Below are positions 14,604-23,934 of a stretch of DNA of 64,000 bases, piece by piece. The notes beneath the pieces were generated by a model that ran no database searches, was not told where the DNA came from, and saw only the letters and a program-made list of their open reading frames with translations. Every line of letters begins with the position of its first letter. The stretch's first letter is position 1. This DNA is from Nonomuraea pusilla (GTDB lineage Bacteria > Actinomycetota > Actinomycetes > Streptosporangiales > Streptosporangiaceae). The translations under genes and the position numbers were made by a program. Location: NCBI RefSeq assembly GCF_900109355.1, contig NZ_FOBF01000003.1, positions 248,001 to 312,000 on the forward strand, in the 5' to 3' direction.

Positions 14604-15491
14604 GTGGGCGCCCTGCTGACCCGCTGGCGCACCGTCGTCTGGGTGCTGCCCGCCGTCCTGCTGCTGCTGGTCTTCGTCTACTACCCCATCGCGGACAACC
14701 TGCGCCTGAGCCTGTTCTCCTGGAACGCCTTCTCCCCCGAGCCGCGCTTCGTCGGCCTCGACAACTACGCCGAGGCGTTCGGCGACCCCGTCTTCTGGCG
14801 GGCGCTGCTCAACAACGTCGCGTACGCGGTCGTGTCGCTGGTGTGCCAGGCCGGCGTGTCGCTGGTGCTGGCCGCCCTGCTGGAGGAGCTCGTCGGGCGG
14901 CGGCTGCGGGGGCTGCTGCGCACCCTCTACTTCATCCCCGCCGCCACCTCCATCACCGTCGCGGGCGTCCTGTTCTCCTTCCTGTACAACCCCAGGTACG
15001 GGCTGGTGAACGAGGCCCTGCAGGCCGTCGGCCTCGGCCACCTGGCCCGTGCCTGGCTCGGCGAGGAGGGCAGCGCCATCTGGAGCGTCATCGCGATGAG
15101 CCAGTGGCAGGGCATCGGCTACACCGCCGTGCTGTTCGTCGTCGCCATCCAGCGCATCCCGCGCGAGTTCTTCGAAGCCGCCCGCGTGGACGGCGCCGGG
15201 CCCGTCCGGACGTTCTTCTCCGTCACCCTGCCGATGGTGCGCGAGATGACCACGCTCGTCGTCATCCTCACGATCTCCGGGGCGTTCCTCGTCTTCAACG
15301 AGGTCATGGTCATGACCTCCGGCGGCCCCGACAACTCCAGCCAGGTCCTCGGCACCTGGCTCTACCACCAGGCGTTCTTCGAGGACGACATGGGTTACGC
15401 CGCCGCCGTCGCCACCGTCGTCTTCGTCGTCACGTTCGCCATCGCCGCGCTGCAACTGGCGCTGAGCCGCCGACGGAGGGACGACGCATGA
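14604..15491 (+). CDS. Sugar ABC transporter permease (MalF/UgpA type)
   Basis: A 295-residue integral membrane protein with six predicted spans; the first is VVWVLPAVLLLLVFVYYPIA. The EAA loop FFEAARVDGAGPVRTFFSVTLP (near residue 190) is the contact site for the ATPase. Starts at GTG 14604 just after the binding-protein stop, and its own stop overlaps the next permease start. No ATP-binding subunit is encoded in this operon, so an ATPase must be supplied in trans, most likely MsiK at 54-55 kb. Confidence 0.92.
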   Translation: MGALLTRWRTVVWVLPAVLLLLVFVYYPIADNLRLSLFSWNAFSPEPRFVGLDNYAEAFGDPVFWRALLNNVAYAVVSLVCQAGVSLVLAALLEELVGRRLRGLLRTLYFIPAATSITVAGVLFSFLYNPRYGLVNEALQAVGLGHLARAWLGEEGSAIWSVIAMSQWQGIGYTAVLFVVAIQRIPREFFEAARVDGAGPVRTFFSVTLPMVREMTTLVVILTISGAFLVFNEVMVMTSGGPDNSSQVLGTWLYHQAFFEDDMGYAAAVATVVFVVTFAIAALQLALSRRRRDDA

Positions 15492-16423
15492 CCGCTGTGA
15501 AGCAGGGCGCCCCGGAGGAGGGCGCCCTGGAAGAGGGCGCTCCGGAGAAGCGCGCCGTCGCGGTGCCGCCCGCTCGGCCGCCCGCCCGCGGCGGCGCCGT
15601 GACCCTGCGCTGGGTGGCCGCCCGGGTGCTGGGCTGGAGCGTCCTCGCCGGGTTCGCCGTGGCCGTGCTGTACCCGCTGCTGTGGATGGTGCTCAGCGGG
15701 TTCAAGGACAACCAGGAGATCTTCGAGCAGCCGTGGGGGCTGCCCGGCGCGCTGCGCTGGGAGAACTACGCCCGCGCCTGGGAGCTCGGCGTCGTCCGGT
15801 ACTTCACCAACAGCGTCATCGTCACCGTCGCCTCGATCGTGGCCACCACGCTGATCAGCGCCTGGGCGGCGTACGGGCTGTGCCGGCTGCGCATGCCCTT
15901 CGGCAACGCCGTGGCGCTGCTGGTGCTGGGCGGGCTGCTGCTGTCGCCGACCGTCGCGCTGATCCCGCTGTTCCGCCTGCTCACGTCGATCGGGCTGTTC
16001 GACACGTACTGGGCGCTGATCGTGCTCTACACCGCGTTCCGCGTACCGTTCACGATCTTCCTGATCCGGGCGTACATGATCGAGCTGCCGCGGGAGGTGG
16101 ACGAGGCCGCCACCCTCGACGGCGCCTCCCCCACGCAGATCTTCTGGCGGGTCATCCTGCCGATGTGCCGTCCCATCCTCGTGTCGGCGGCGCTGCTGCA
16201 GGCGCTGTTCGCGTGGAACGAGTTCGCGTTCGCGCTGGTGTTCGTCAGCGACGACGCCATGAAGACGCTGCCCGTCGGGCTGATGGCGATGCAGAGCCGC
16301 CTGCTGACCGACTGGCCCGTGGTGCTCGCCGGCCTCACGATCGCGGCGCTCCCCACGATCCTGCTGTTCCTGGCGGGACAGCGCCAGTTCATCCGCGGCC
16401 TCACAGAAGGCGTGGGCAAGTAG
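15488..16423 (+). CDS. Sugar ABC transporter permease (MalG/UgpE type)
   Basis: A 311-residue permease with six spans and an EAA loop, LPREVDEAATLDGASPTQIFW, near residue 205. Its ATG overlaps the preceding stop. The first 35 residues are an unusual cytoplasmic extension containing APEEGALEEGAPEK, encoded by a short imperfect GAGGGCGC-type tandem repeat, followed by a Pro/Ala/Arg stretch. Other MalG-type permeases usually start close to the first membrane span, so this extension is probably recent and dispensable. It is the last gene of the kinase-transporter operon. Confidence 0.92.
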   Translation: MTAVKQGAPEEGALEEGAPEKRAVAVPPARPPARGGAVTLRWVAARVLGWSVLAGFAVAVLYPLLWMVLSGFKDNQEIFEQPWGLPGALRWENYARAWELGVVRYFTNSVIVTVASIVATTLISAWAAYGLCRLRMPFGNAVALLVLGGLLLSPTVALIPLFRLLTSIGLFDTYWALIVLYTAFRVPFTIFLIRAYMIELPREVDEAATLDGASPTQIFWRVILPMCRPILVSAALLQALFAWNEFAFALVFVSDDAMKTLPVGLMAMQSRLLTDWPVVLAGLTIAALPTILLFLAGQRQFIRGLTEGVGK

Positions 16424-16432
16424 CCCCCGAAC

Positions 16433-16458
16433 CCCACCGCCCCTGAAGGGGTGGTGGG
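16433..16458. terminator. Bidirectional hairpin terminator
   Basis: CCCACCGCCCC (16433-16443) pairs with GGGGTGGTGGG (16448-16458) around a TGAA loop, with one G-T pair. It fills the 35-bp gap between the permease stop and the sbcC stop, so it serves both convergent operons. Confidence 0.8.
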
Positions 16459-19400
16459 TCAGGTGGCTCCGAGGACTGACAGGGTGGAGCCGGTGCGGGT
16501 CTTGGAGACCTTGAGCTGGGCGGTGACGCGGGTGCGCAGCTCGGCGACGTGGCTGACGATGCCCACCGCGCGCCCGCCGTCGCGCAGCCCGTCGAGGATG
16601 TCGAGCACGCCGTCGAGGGTGTCCTCGTCGAGGGTGCCGAACCCCTCGTCCACGAAGAGGGTGCCGAGGTCGGTGCCGCCCGCCTCGGCCGTCACCACGT
16701 CGGCCAGCCCGAGAGCGAGCGCCAGCGACGTGACGAAGCTCTCGCCGCCGGACAGCGTGGCCGGGTCGCGGTCGACGCCGGTCCAGCCGTCGGCGACGCG
16801 CAGGCCGAGGCCGCCGCCCGAGCGCCCCCTCGACCCCGCCGTCTTGCCCAGGTCGTGCCGCAGCAGGTAGCGCCCGCCTGACATGTGGTCGAGCCGTTCG
16901 TTGGCGGCGTCGACCACCTGCCGCAGCCGCTCCCCCAGCACGTACGACGACAGGCTCATGCTCCACCGGTTGTCGCCGGACGTGCCGCTGGCCAGCGACG
17001 CCATGCGCTCGGCCAGGCGGTGCCGCTCGGCGGCGGGCTGCCAGCGTTCGATGCAGGCGCCCAGTTCGGCCCGCAGTTCCTGCAGGCGGGCGGCCCTGGC
17101 CACGGCCCTGTCGCGGGCGCTGGCCGCGGAGGTGCGGGCCTGTTCGGCCGTGTCCCTGGCCGCGGCCAGCCCCTGCAGGTCGGGGGCGGGCTCGGCGGCG
17201 GCCGCGGCCAGCTCGGGGTCGGCCAGGGTGGACTCCACCGCCGCGTAGTCGGCGTCGAGACGGCGCAGCAGTTCGATCTTGGTCTCGCGCTCGGCAGGGG
17301 GCCTGGCGGCCGCCTCGGCGTCGGCGACGTCGGCGAACCCGGCCTCCGCCGCGGCCTCCTCGGCGGCGCGTACGGCGCCGTCCAGCTCCGCCTCGGCGGC
17401 GAGCGCCGCCTGGGTGGCCTCCAGCGCCTCGCGCAGCAGCGTCGCCTCGTCGCCCAGCCGGGACAGCCGGCCCGCGAGGGTCGCGTCGCCGCCGCGCGCC
17501 GCGTCGAGCCGGGCCGCGAGCCGCGTCGCGTCGCCGCTCAGCTCTTCCTGCCTGGTACGGCACGCCGCCAGCCGCCCGGCGATGCGCCGCCCCTCCTCCT
17601 CCAGGTGCTGACGCTCCTGTCCGAGCCTGGCCGCCTCGCCGGCGAGCACCGGCTCCCGCGCCGCCGACGCCCCCAGCCGCGCGAGCTCCCGCTCGGCGAC
17701 GGCCAGCACGGCCGGTCCGTGGACGTCCGCGACGTCGCCGGCGTGCGCATCCCGTCGACCGACGTCGGCAGGACCGCCCGGCGAATCGCCGCCAGGAGGG
17801 CCGCCGGGGTGAGCCCCGGACCCGGCGGGGAGGGTGGTGCCGGCGGACTGGGCGAGGCGGGCCCTCAGGCGGGCACGTTCGGACTCCAGGTGGGCGCGCT
17901 GGGCGCGGCGGGCCGCCAGCGCTTCGGCGAGCTCCCGCGCGGTGTCGCGGACCCGCTCGCGTTCGGCCTCCACGCGCTCCAGGTCGGCGGCCAGCGCGGG
18001 CTCGCGCTCCGCCACCGCCCGCAGGCGCGCGAGCTCCTGCTCGGCCGCCGCCACGCCGGTGCCGGCCGCGTCGGCGTCGAGCCCGCCGCAGGACTCCGTG
18101 GCCGCGGCGAGCCGGGATTCGAGCGACGCGAGCGCCCGTTCCGCGGCCTCGCGCTCGGCGAGGGCGGATTCGTGCGCGCTCTCGGCGGCGCGCTCGTCCT
18201 CGGGGGACGGCGCGCTCGGCGCCGGGGACGCGGGGCGCGGATGGCTCTCAGAGCCGCAGACCGCGCACGGCCGTCCTTCGGCCAGGTCGCGGGCGAGCTC
18301 GGCCGCCATGCCGTCGATGCGGGCCTGCCGGATGTCGAGCCACCGTTCGCGCAGCTCCTGGGCGCGGTCGACGAGCACCTGAAGCGCGGCGGCCGACGAC
18401 TCCGCCTCGGCGGCGAGCGCGTCGCGGCGGCGGACGGCGTCGAGGGTGGCCCGCGCCTGTTCGAGGGCGGCCGTGGCGGCGGGGACGGCAGCCGTGCTGG
18501 TACGCACCTCGGCCAGAGCGGCGGCGGCGTCGGCGAGCCGCCGGGGCAGCTCGGCCTCGGCGGCCGACACGTCGGCCTCGCGCCGCTCCAGCGCGCCGAG
18601 CTCGACGGCCAGCCGTTCCAGCTCGCGTTCGACGCCGATGAGGTCGGCGGCGGCGTCGCGCACGGCCTGGACGGCGGGGATCGCGGCGGCGTCGAGACGG
18701 GCGCGGGCGAGCCTGGCCTCGGCCTGCTCGATCAGGCCGGGCAGGGCGGCGAGCCTGGCGGCCACGCCTTCGTCGGCCTCGGCCAGCTCGGCCAGCTCCT
18801 CCTCGGCCCGCAGCAGGTCGCGCCGGACCACCGACAGCCTGGCCTCCTCGGTGAGCAGCTCGGACAGGCGGGCGATCTCGTCCTGGCGCTGCCGCTCCAA
18901 CGCCGCCAGTTCGCCGGGGGAGGGCGCGCCGGAGAACCGCAGGCCCAGGTCGCCGCCGGACCCACGCCTCGGACGCACCCATGCGGGCCGTCTTCCCCCG
19001 CGAATGGCCCTCTCGGCGCGCCGATCGACGGCATCGGCCCAGTGCCCTTCCCGACCGCGCTCGCGACCGGCGCCGGAGGGCCCGGGGGCATCGGGCCTTT
19101 CGGCGCCCGGCATGCCGGGCGACCAGGAGGACGAGGCCGTGGCGAGCAGGGGGTGGGCGCGGGCCAGGGCGTCGGCGGCGAGGACCCCGGCCTTGGTCGC
19201 GAGCTCGGCGCGTTGCCTGGCCGCCGTGATCAGCGGGAGGACGCGGTCGGCGCGGGCGGCGTCGTCGAGGACGGCCTGGAGTTCGGCGCGTTCCTCCGCG
19301 CGTTCGTCGAGTGTGCGGCGGAGCGTCAGCGCCTCGGCGTGGCGGCGCTGCCGGTCGGCCAGGGCGGCGGCCTGCTCGAAGCGCACGCGTACGTCGCGCA

Positions 19401-20247
19401 GGGCCTGCTCGGCGGCGGTGTGGCGCCCGGTCTCCGTGACCACGACGGCACGGGCGGCGTCGAGCAGCGCGCCCGCCCATCGAAGGGGGTCGTCCTCGGG
19501 CGCCGGCGCCTCCTGGCCGCCGTGCGCCGAGGCCGCCCCGGACGCTTCGGCGTGGGCTTGGTGGGCGGCTTCGAGGGTGTCGCCGGCGGCCTCCTCCAGG
19601 CGTTGGAGGGCGTAGTCGACCTGCTGGCGGAGGTCTTGCTGCTCGCGCCAGGCCTGTTTGCGGTGGTCGGCGAGCCACGACTCGGCCTGGGTGAAGATCT
19701 TGACGCTGAAGAGGCGTTCGAGGAGCTTGGCGCGCTCCTCGCCGTCGGCGCGCAGGAACCTGGCGAAGTCGCCCTGCGGCAGCATCGCCACCTGGCAGAA
19801 CTGGTCGGCGTTCATGCCGAGCAGGCCGCCCACCAGGTCTCCCGCCTCGTCGAGGCGCGTGGTCAGGCCCTGCCAGGCGTCGCCCACGCGCTCCTCGACG
19901 ACGACCTTGGGCTTCTCCTCGGTGAAGCCGGACCCGCGCAGCTTGGGGCGCTGCCACGACGGCGAGCGCCTGATGCGCAGCAGCCGGCCCCTGACGGTGA
20001 CCTCCAGCGTGACGGACGGCCCCGCGGACGGCGGCGCGTGGTCGCAGCGCAGGCTGCGGGCCTTGTCGCGCAGCCCCGGGACGCGGCCGAACAGGGCGAA
20101 GCAGAGCGCGTCGAGGACGGTGGTCTTGCCGGCGCCGGTGGGGCCGTGGACGAGGAAGAGCCCCGCCCCGGCGAGGGCGTCGAAGTCGACGGTCTCGGTG
20201 CCGGGGAAGGAGCCGAAGGCGGTGAGGGTGAGCCGGTGCGGACGCAT
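16459..20247 (-). CDS. sbcC: Exonuclease SbcC (Rad50-like ATPase)
   Basis: A 1262-residue SMC/Rad50-type protein. Walker A is GPTGAGKTTVLDAL near residue 35, the zinc hook is CAVCGS near residue 662, in the middle of two long coiled coils, the ABC signature is TLSGGESFVTSLALALG near residue 1170, and Walker B is LGTLFVDEGFGTLD near residue 1205. With SbcD it forms an ATP-dependent nuclease that cuts hairpins and cruciforms and processes protein-blocked DNA ends. SbcC is usually near 1000-1050 residues. Here extra Gly/Pro/Arg-rich segments interrupt the coiled coil near residues 372-440 and 800-850. The ATG directly abuts the sbcD stop, so the two are translated together. Confidence 0.95.
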   Translation of the reverse strand: MRPHRLTLTAFGSFPGTETVDFDALAGAGLFLVHGPTGAGKTTVLDALCFALFGRVPGLRDKARSLRCDHAPPSAGPSVTLEVTVRGRLLRIRRSPSWQRPKLRGSGFTEEKPKVVVEERVGDAWQGLTTRLDEAGDLVGGLLGMNADQFCQVAMLPQGDFARFLRADGEERAKLLERLFSVKIFTQAESWLADHRKQAWREQQDLRQQVDYALQRLEEAAGDTLEAAHQAHAEASGAASAHGGQEAPAPEDDPLRWAGALLDAARAVVVTETGRHTAAEQALRDVRVRFEQAAALADRQRRHAEALTLRRTLDERAEERAELQAVLDDAARADRVLPLITAARQRAELATKAGVLAADALARAHPLLATASSSWSPGMPGAERPDAPGPSGAGRERGREGHWADAVDRRAERAIRGGRRPAWVRPRRGSGGDLGLRFSGAPSPGELAALERQRQDEIARLSELLTEEARLSVVRRDLLRAEEELAELAEADEGVAARLAALPGLIEQAEARLARARLDAAAIPAVQAVRDAAADLIGVERELERLAVELGALERREADVSAAEAELPRRLADAAAALAEVRTSTAAVPAATAALEQARATLDAVRRRDALAAEAESSAAALQVLVDRAQELRERWLDIRQARIDGMAAELARDLAEGRPCAVCGSESHPRPASPAPSAPSPEDERAAESAHESALAEREAAERALASLESRLAAATESCGGLDADAAGTGVAAAEQELARLRAVAEREPALAADLERVEAERERVRDTARELAEALAARRAQRAHLESERARLRARLAQSAGTTLPAGSGAHPGGPPGGDSPGGPADVGRRDAHAGDVADVHGPAVLAVAERELARLGASAAREPVLAGEAARLGQERQHLEEEGRRIAGRLAACRTRQEELSGDATRLAARLDAARGGDATLAGRLSRLGDEATLLREALEATQAALAAEAELDGAVRAAEEAAAEAGFADVADAEAAARPPAERETKIELLRRLDADYAAVESTLADPELAAAAAEPAPDLQGLAAARDTAEQARTSAASARDRAVARAARLQELRAELGACIERWQPAAERHRLAERMASLASGTSGDNRWSMSLSSYVLGERLRQVVDAANERLDHMSGGRYLLRHDLGKTAGSRGRSGGGLGLRVADGWTGVDRDPATLSGGESFVTSLALALGLADVVTAEAGGTDLGTLFVDEGFGTLDEDTLDGVLDILDGLRDGGRAVGIVSHVAELRTRVTAQLKVSKTRTGSTLSVLGAT

Positions 20248-21372
20248 CTACGCCATCGTCTCCTTCACCCTCGACGCCTCGACGGCGTTTCGCAACAGCT
20301 CCTCCTCGTCGGGGTCGGCGGGCTCGCCGCGTACCTCGCGGACGAAGTCGAGCGCGACCTCGGCCTCGGGCCGCCCGCTGATGCGGACGGGCGGCGCGGC
20401 GGGCGCGGCTCCGACGGGGTCGAAGGCGAGGGCGAGCGTGTGGGGGAAGCGGGCGCGCAGGCGGTCCATCGCCGACTTGGGACGGACGGCGTCGGTGAGG
20501 GTGACGTGGAGCCAGTGGCCCTCGTACGCGGCGTGGGCGGGCGAGGCGAGCAGGTCGTCGAGCCTGCCGCGCAGCCTGCCGACGGGCCTCGGCACGGGCG
20601 CGGCGACGAACTCGACCCCGGTCACGCCCCGCCCGGGGGCGAGCTCGACCAGCCACGACCCCTTGACGTGGCCGGCCTCGGAGAACGAGTACGCCAGGGG
20701 CGAGCCCGAGTAACGCACCGTCTCGGACATGCGCTGCCTGCCGTGCAGGTGGCCGAGCGCGACGTAGTCGACCCCGTCGAACACCGGCAGCGGGACCTGG
20801 GCGACGCCGCCGACGCTGATGTCGCGCTCGCTGTCGCTGGCCTGCCCGCCGGTGACGAAGCAGTGGGCGAGGACGACGGAGCCCGCGTGCCGCCCGGCGT
20901 CGGCCCTGACGCGGGTCATGACGTGGGTGAGCGCGGTGGTGTGGCTGCGGTCGGGCAGCTCCCAGGCGGCACGGACGAGCTCGGGCTCCAGGTAGGGGAC
21001 GCCGTAGAAGGCGACGCCGTCGACGACGACGGGCTCCCACGAGCGGGCGGGGTCGGCGCGTACGTGGACGCCGGAGCTCTCGAACAGCGCCGAGCCGAAC
21101 CTCAGCCGCAGCGCGGAGTCGTGGTTGCCGCTGATCAGCACCACCCGCGCCCCGGCGGCGCGCAGCCGGGCGAGCGCGTCGTCGAGCAGGGCGACCGCGT
21201 CGACGGGGGGCAGGGCGCGGTCGTAGACGTCGCCGGAGACGGCGACGACGTCGACGTGTTCGGACCGCACGGTCTCGACCAGGTGGTCGACGAACGCCGC
21301 CTGGCCGGACAGCAGGCTCTCGCGGTGGAAGGACCGCCCGAGGTGCCAGTCGGAGGTGTGCAGGATCCGCAT
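20248..21372 (-). CDS. sbcD: Exonuclease SbcD (Mre11-like nuclease)
   Basis: A 374-residue calcineurin-type phosphoesterase and the nuclease subunit of SbcCD. The metal-binding motifs are all present: MRILHTSDWHLG (motif I), VDVVAVSGDVYDRA (II), VVLISGNHDS (III, GNHD), VVLAHCFVTGG (IV) and YVALGHLHGRQ (V, GHLH). The C-terminal part is the capping/SbcC-binding region. It is the first gene of the sbcD-sbcC pair and is separated by about 100 bp from the divergent membrane-anchored hydrolase. The ATG at 21372 has no strong ribosome site, so translation may be leaderless. Confidence 0.95.
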   Translation of the reverse strand: MRILHTSDWHLGRSFHRESLLSGQAAFVDHLVETVRSEHVDVVAVSGDVYDRALPPVDAVALLDDALARLRAAGARVVLISGNHDSALRLRFGSALFESSGVHVRADPARSWEPVVVDGVAFYGVPYLEPELVRAAWELPDRSHTTALTHVMTRVRADAGRHAGSVVLAHCFVTGGQASDSERDISVGGVAQVPLPVFDGVDYVALGHLHGRQRMSETVRYSGSPLAYSFSEAGHVKGSWLVELAPGRGVTGVEFVAAPVPRPVGRLRGRLDDLLASPAHAAYEGHWLHVTLTDAVRPKSAMDRLRARFPHTLALAFDPVGAAPAAPPVRISGRPEAEVALDFVREVRGEPADPDEEELLRNAVEASRVKETMA

Positions 21373-21479
21373 GTCGCAGGAAGCTAACAGTTCTCACCGA
21401 CAAATGCGGCCCCAGCGGCCCCACGCGCCGGGAGTAGGCTGGAAGATCAGCGGGCAAACCAACGCACATGGGGAGGCCT

Positions 21480-22982
21480 ATGCGCACTGGCCGTGGCACC
21501 TTGAGCGTCGCCGCCGGCCTGGTGCTGGTGGCTCTCGCGTCGGTCGGTTACGTGCTGCCGCCGCCGTTCGACCCGCAGCCGCTGAAGGCGGACCAGACAT
21601 TCCAGTCGATCCCGGCGCAGCCGGCGAGCGAGGTCAGGCCGGTTCCCGCCATCACGTCGTTCCGCGCGGAGGACGTGTCGCTGCCCGCCGAGGGCCAGCG
21701 GCTGGAGGGGACGGTCCGGGCGCCGCTCACGCCGGGACGGCACCCGGCGATGGTGTTCGTGTCGGGGTCGGGCAACGGCTCGCGGACGGAGTTCACGCCG
21801 CAGGCGGAGTTCCTGTCCAGGGCGGGCGTCGTGACGCTGGCGTTCGACAAGCGGTCGGTCGGCTACACCTTCCGTGACAGGGACTTCTCCTTGCTGGCCG
21901 ACGACGCGCTGCGCATGGTGGAGTACCTGCGGACGCGTCCGGACGTCGATCCCGCCCGGGTCGGGGTGTGGGGGGTGAGCGAGGGCGGCTGGGTGGTGCC
22001 GATCGCGGCGGCCAAGAGCAGCTCGGTGGGCTTCGTGGTGCTGGTGTCGTCGCCGAACGTCTCGCCGCTGCGCCAGGTGGCCTGGGCGCTGAACGAGCAG
22101 CTCCTCAGGCTGCACGCCCCGGTCGGCGCGCGCGACCTGCTCACGCGGGCGATGGGCGCGGTGGGCTTCACCTTCCTCAGGTACGACGCCATGCCCGCGC
22201 TGCGCCGCGTCAGGCAGCCGGTGCTGGCCTTCTACGGCACGACGGACCCGTCCATCCCGTTCGTGGAGTCGACGCAGGCGCTGATCACCGGCCTGAAGGA
22301 AGCGGGCAACGAGGACTACACCATCCGCTTCATGGACAAGGGCGACCACGCCATGCGGATCAACGGCGGCCCGTTCACGCGTGGCTACCTGGAGACGATG
22401 GGCAACTGGATCCTCGGCCTCCCCGGCACGGCCAGGCCCGCCGTCCACCTGGCGGGCGCCACGCCGGTGCAGCGTCTCCAGGCGACGGACGTGCCGGCCG
22501 CCCCCTGGTACGCGGGCGGCACGATGCTGGGCCTGACGATCTGCCTGGCGGTCGTGGGGTACGTCGCGGGGCCGGTGGCGGCGATGGTGGTGCGGCTGCG
22601 CGGGCGGAGCGGTCGCGGCCGGCGCACGGCGGAGGCGAACGCGGAGCTGTGGCCGCCGATCAGGCGCAGGCTGTACCGCATGGGGTGGACGGGCGTGGGG
22701 CTGCTCGCGTCGGTGGTGGCGTTCATCACGCTGCTGGTGCTGTTCTCGGTGAACCAGGCGGGCGCCTGGCCCGCGGTGCTCGCGGGCTGGCTCGTCGTGC
22801 GCGTGCTGGCGGTGCTGATGCTGGTGCAGGAGGTCACGGCGGTGGCGGCGTTCGTGTCGGCGCTGCGCGAGGGCATGCGGCCGGGCCGCCGGCAGCACGT
22901 CGCGGTGGCGGGCGTGCTGGGCGGCACCGGCCTGCTGCTGGTGGCGGCCGCGTACTACGGGCTCTTCGCGTTCCCCTGGTGA
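21480..22982 (+). CDS. Membrane-anchored alpha/beta hydrolase with C-terminal membrane domain
   Basis: A 500-residue protein in three parts: an N-terminal membrane anchor (TLSVAAGLVLVALASVGYVL), an alpha/beta-hydrolase domain (about residues 60-320) and four predicted membrane spans (about 345-500). In the hydrolase, MVFVSGSGNGSR is the oxyanion region, VGVWGVSEGGWVVP carries the nucleophile Ser, FYGTTDPSIPF the acid and DKGDHAMRIN the His. The catalytic domain should face outside. The family resembles bacterial dienelactone-hydrolase/acyl-esterase proteins; the substrate is unknown. GGGAGG lies 3 bases before the ATG at 21480, so the in-frame ATG at 21468 remains possible. Confidence 0.82.
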   Translation: MRTGRGTLSVAAGLVLVALASVGYVLPPPFDPQPLKADQTFQSIPAQPASEVRPVPAITSFRAEDVSLPAEGQRLEGTVRAPLTPGRHPAMVFVSGSGNGSRTEFTPQAEFLSRAGVVTLAFDKRSVGYTFRDRDFSLLADDALRMVEYLRTRPDVDPARVGVWGVSEGGWVVPIAAAKSSSVGFVVLVSSPNVSPLRQVAWALNEQLLRLHAPVGARDLLTRAMGAVGFTFLRYDAMPALRRVRQPVLAFYGTTDPSIPFVESTQALITGLKEAGNEDYTIRFMDKGDHAMRINGGPFTRGYLETMGNWILGLPGTARPAVHLAGATPVQRLQATDVPAAPWYAGGTMLGLTICLAVVGYVAGPVAAMVVRLRGRSGRGRRTAEANAELWPPIRRRLYRMGWTGVGLLASVVAFITLLVLFSVNQAGAWPAVLAGWLVVRVLAVLMLVQEVTAVAAFVSALREGMRPGRRQHVAVAGVLGGTGLLLVAAAYYGLFAFPW

Positions 22983-23007
22983 CCCCGTACCGGGAGGGGC
23001 GCGGCTG

Positions 23008-23934
23008 TCAGGCCGCGCCGTCCTCGTGTCCCGGGTGGACGTAGGCCCGCATCCACCGGTCGATCTCGGCGAACACCTGCTTGCGCACCGGCTCGGCCGA
23101 CAGCACCAGGTCGTGCACGCCGTCGCGGACGCGCACGCAGGTGACGTGCGGGCCGATCGCGGTGGCCCAGCGGGCGATCTGCCGCGGGTCGAGCACGACG
23201 TCGGACGTGCGGGCCTCGGGCACGAAGTCCTTCACCCGCAGCCCGTCGGCGGAGGCGAGCACGAGGACGGGCACGTCCACGCCGAGCCCGGCGTGCAGCC
23301 TGCGCTGCGCCCGCCTGATGGCGGCCAGCCAGGTGGCGTGCACGGAGAACCCGCCGAGGGGCTTCAGGTCCAGGTCGTAGTCCCATTCGCCGTGCTCGCT
23401 GAGGTGCAGGGACCGCCCGTAGGCGGTGCTGATCCCGAGGGGCAGCGGGCGGCGCACGTACGACAGCGGGGTCTTGAGCAGGTCGGCGGCCAGGCGGAGC
23501 GGCGCGGGCACGTTCAGGTCGAGGAACGGGCTGTTGAGGACGAGCCCCTGGACGAGGCCGCGCCCGCGCACCCGGTCGGCCCACAGTGAGGCGACGAGCC
23601 CGCCGGTGGAGTGGGCGTTGATCGTCAGCTCGTCGTGGTCGCGTCTGATGAGGCGGACCGCCTCGTCGATCTCGGGGAAGTACTCGGTGACGCTCCTGAC
23701 CAGGCCCCTGGTCTGGTGCGGCAGCAGCGAGCGGCCGTACTTGCGCAGGTCGAGGGCGTAGAAGTCGACGCCGCGGCGGACGTAGTGCTCGGCCAGGTGG
23801 TCCTGGAAGAAGTAGTCGGTGAAGCCGTGGACGTAGAGGACCGCCCGGCGCGACCCGGCCGTGCTGGAGATGAGGGTGGCGACGACCTCGCCCTCGTAGT
23901 CGGGCGGCATGGGGAGGACGGTGGTCTCGTACAT
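23008..23934 (-). CDS. Alpha/beta hydrolase, lysophospholipase/serine aminopeptidase type
   Basis: About 308 residues. AVLYVHGFTDYFF near residue 35 is the oxyanion strand-loop, and LTINAHSTGGLVASL near residue 110 is the nucleophile elbow (AHSTGG rather than GHSMGG, still G/A-x-S-x-G). The acid is in PVLVLASADGL and the His in RVRDGVHDLVLS. The pattern places it in the Hydrolase_4 (monoacylglycerol lipase/lysophospholipase) group. There is no signal peptide. The ATG at 23934 has GGTGA 5 bases upstream; an ATG at 23946 is also in frame. It converges with the membrane hydrolase gene and stands alone as a single-gene unit. Confidence 0.85.
   Translation of the reverse strand: MYETTVLPMPPDYEGEVVATLISSTAGSRRAVLYVHGFTDYFFQDHLAEHYVRRGVDFYALDLRKYGRSLLPHQTRGLVRSVTEYFPEIDEAVRLIRRDHDELTINAHSTGGLVASLWADRVRGRGLVQGLVLNSPFLDLNVPAPLRLAADLLKTPLSYVRRPLPLGISTAYGRSLHLSEHGEWDYDLDLKPLGGFSVHATWLAAIRRAQRRLHAGLGVDVPVLVLASADGLRVKDFVPEARTSDVVLDPRQIARWATAIGPHVTCVRVRDGVHDLVLSAEPVRKQVFAEIDRWMRAYVHPGHEDGAA

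Noticed and set aside
16885..21387. Very long open frame on the plus strand across sbcC-sbcD
   Set aside because: It is antisense to two intact, well-motifed genes; the translation is Gly/Arg/Ala-rich without domains. High GC makes such shadow frames common here. The same applies to long antisense frames at 40667-44080 and 48165-51734.
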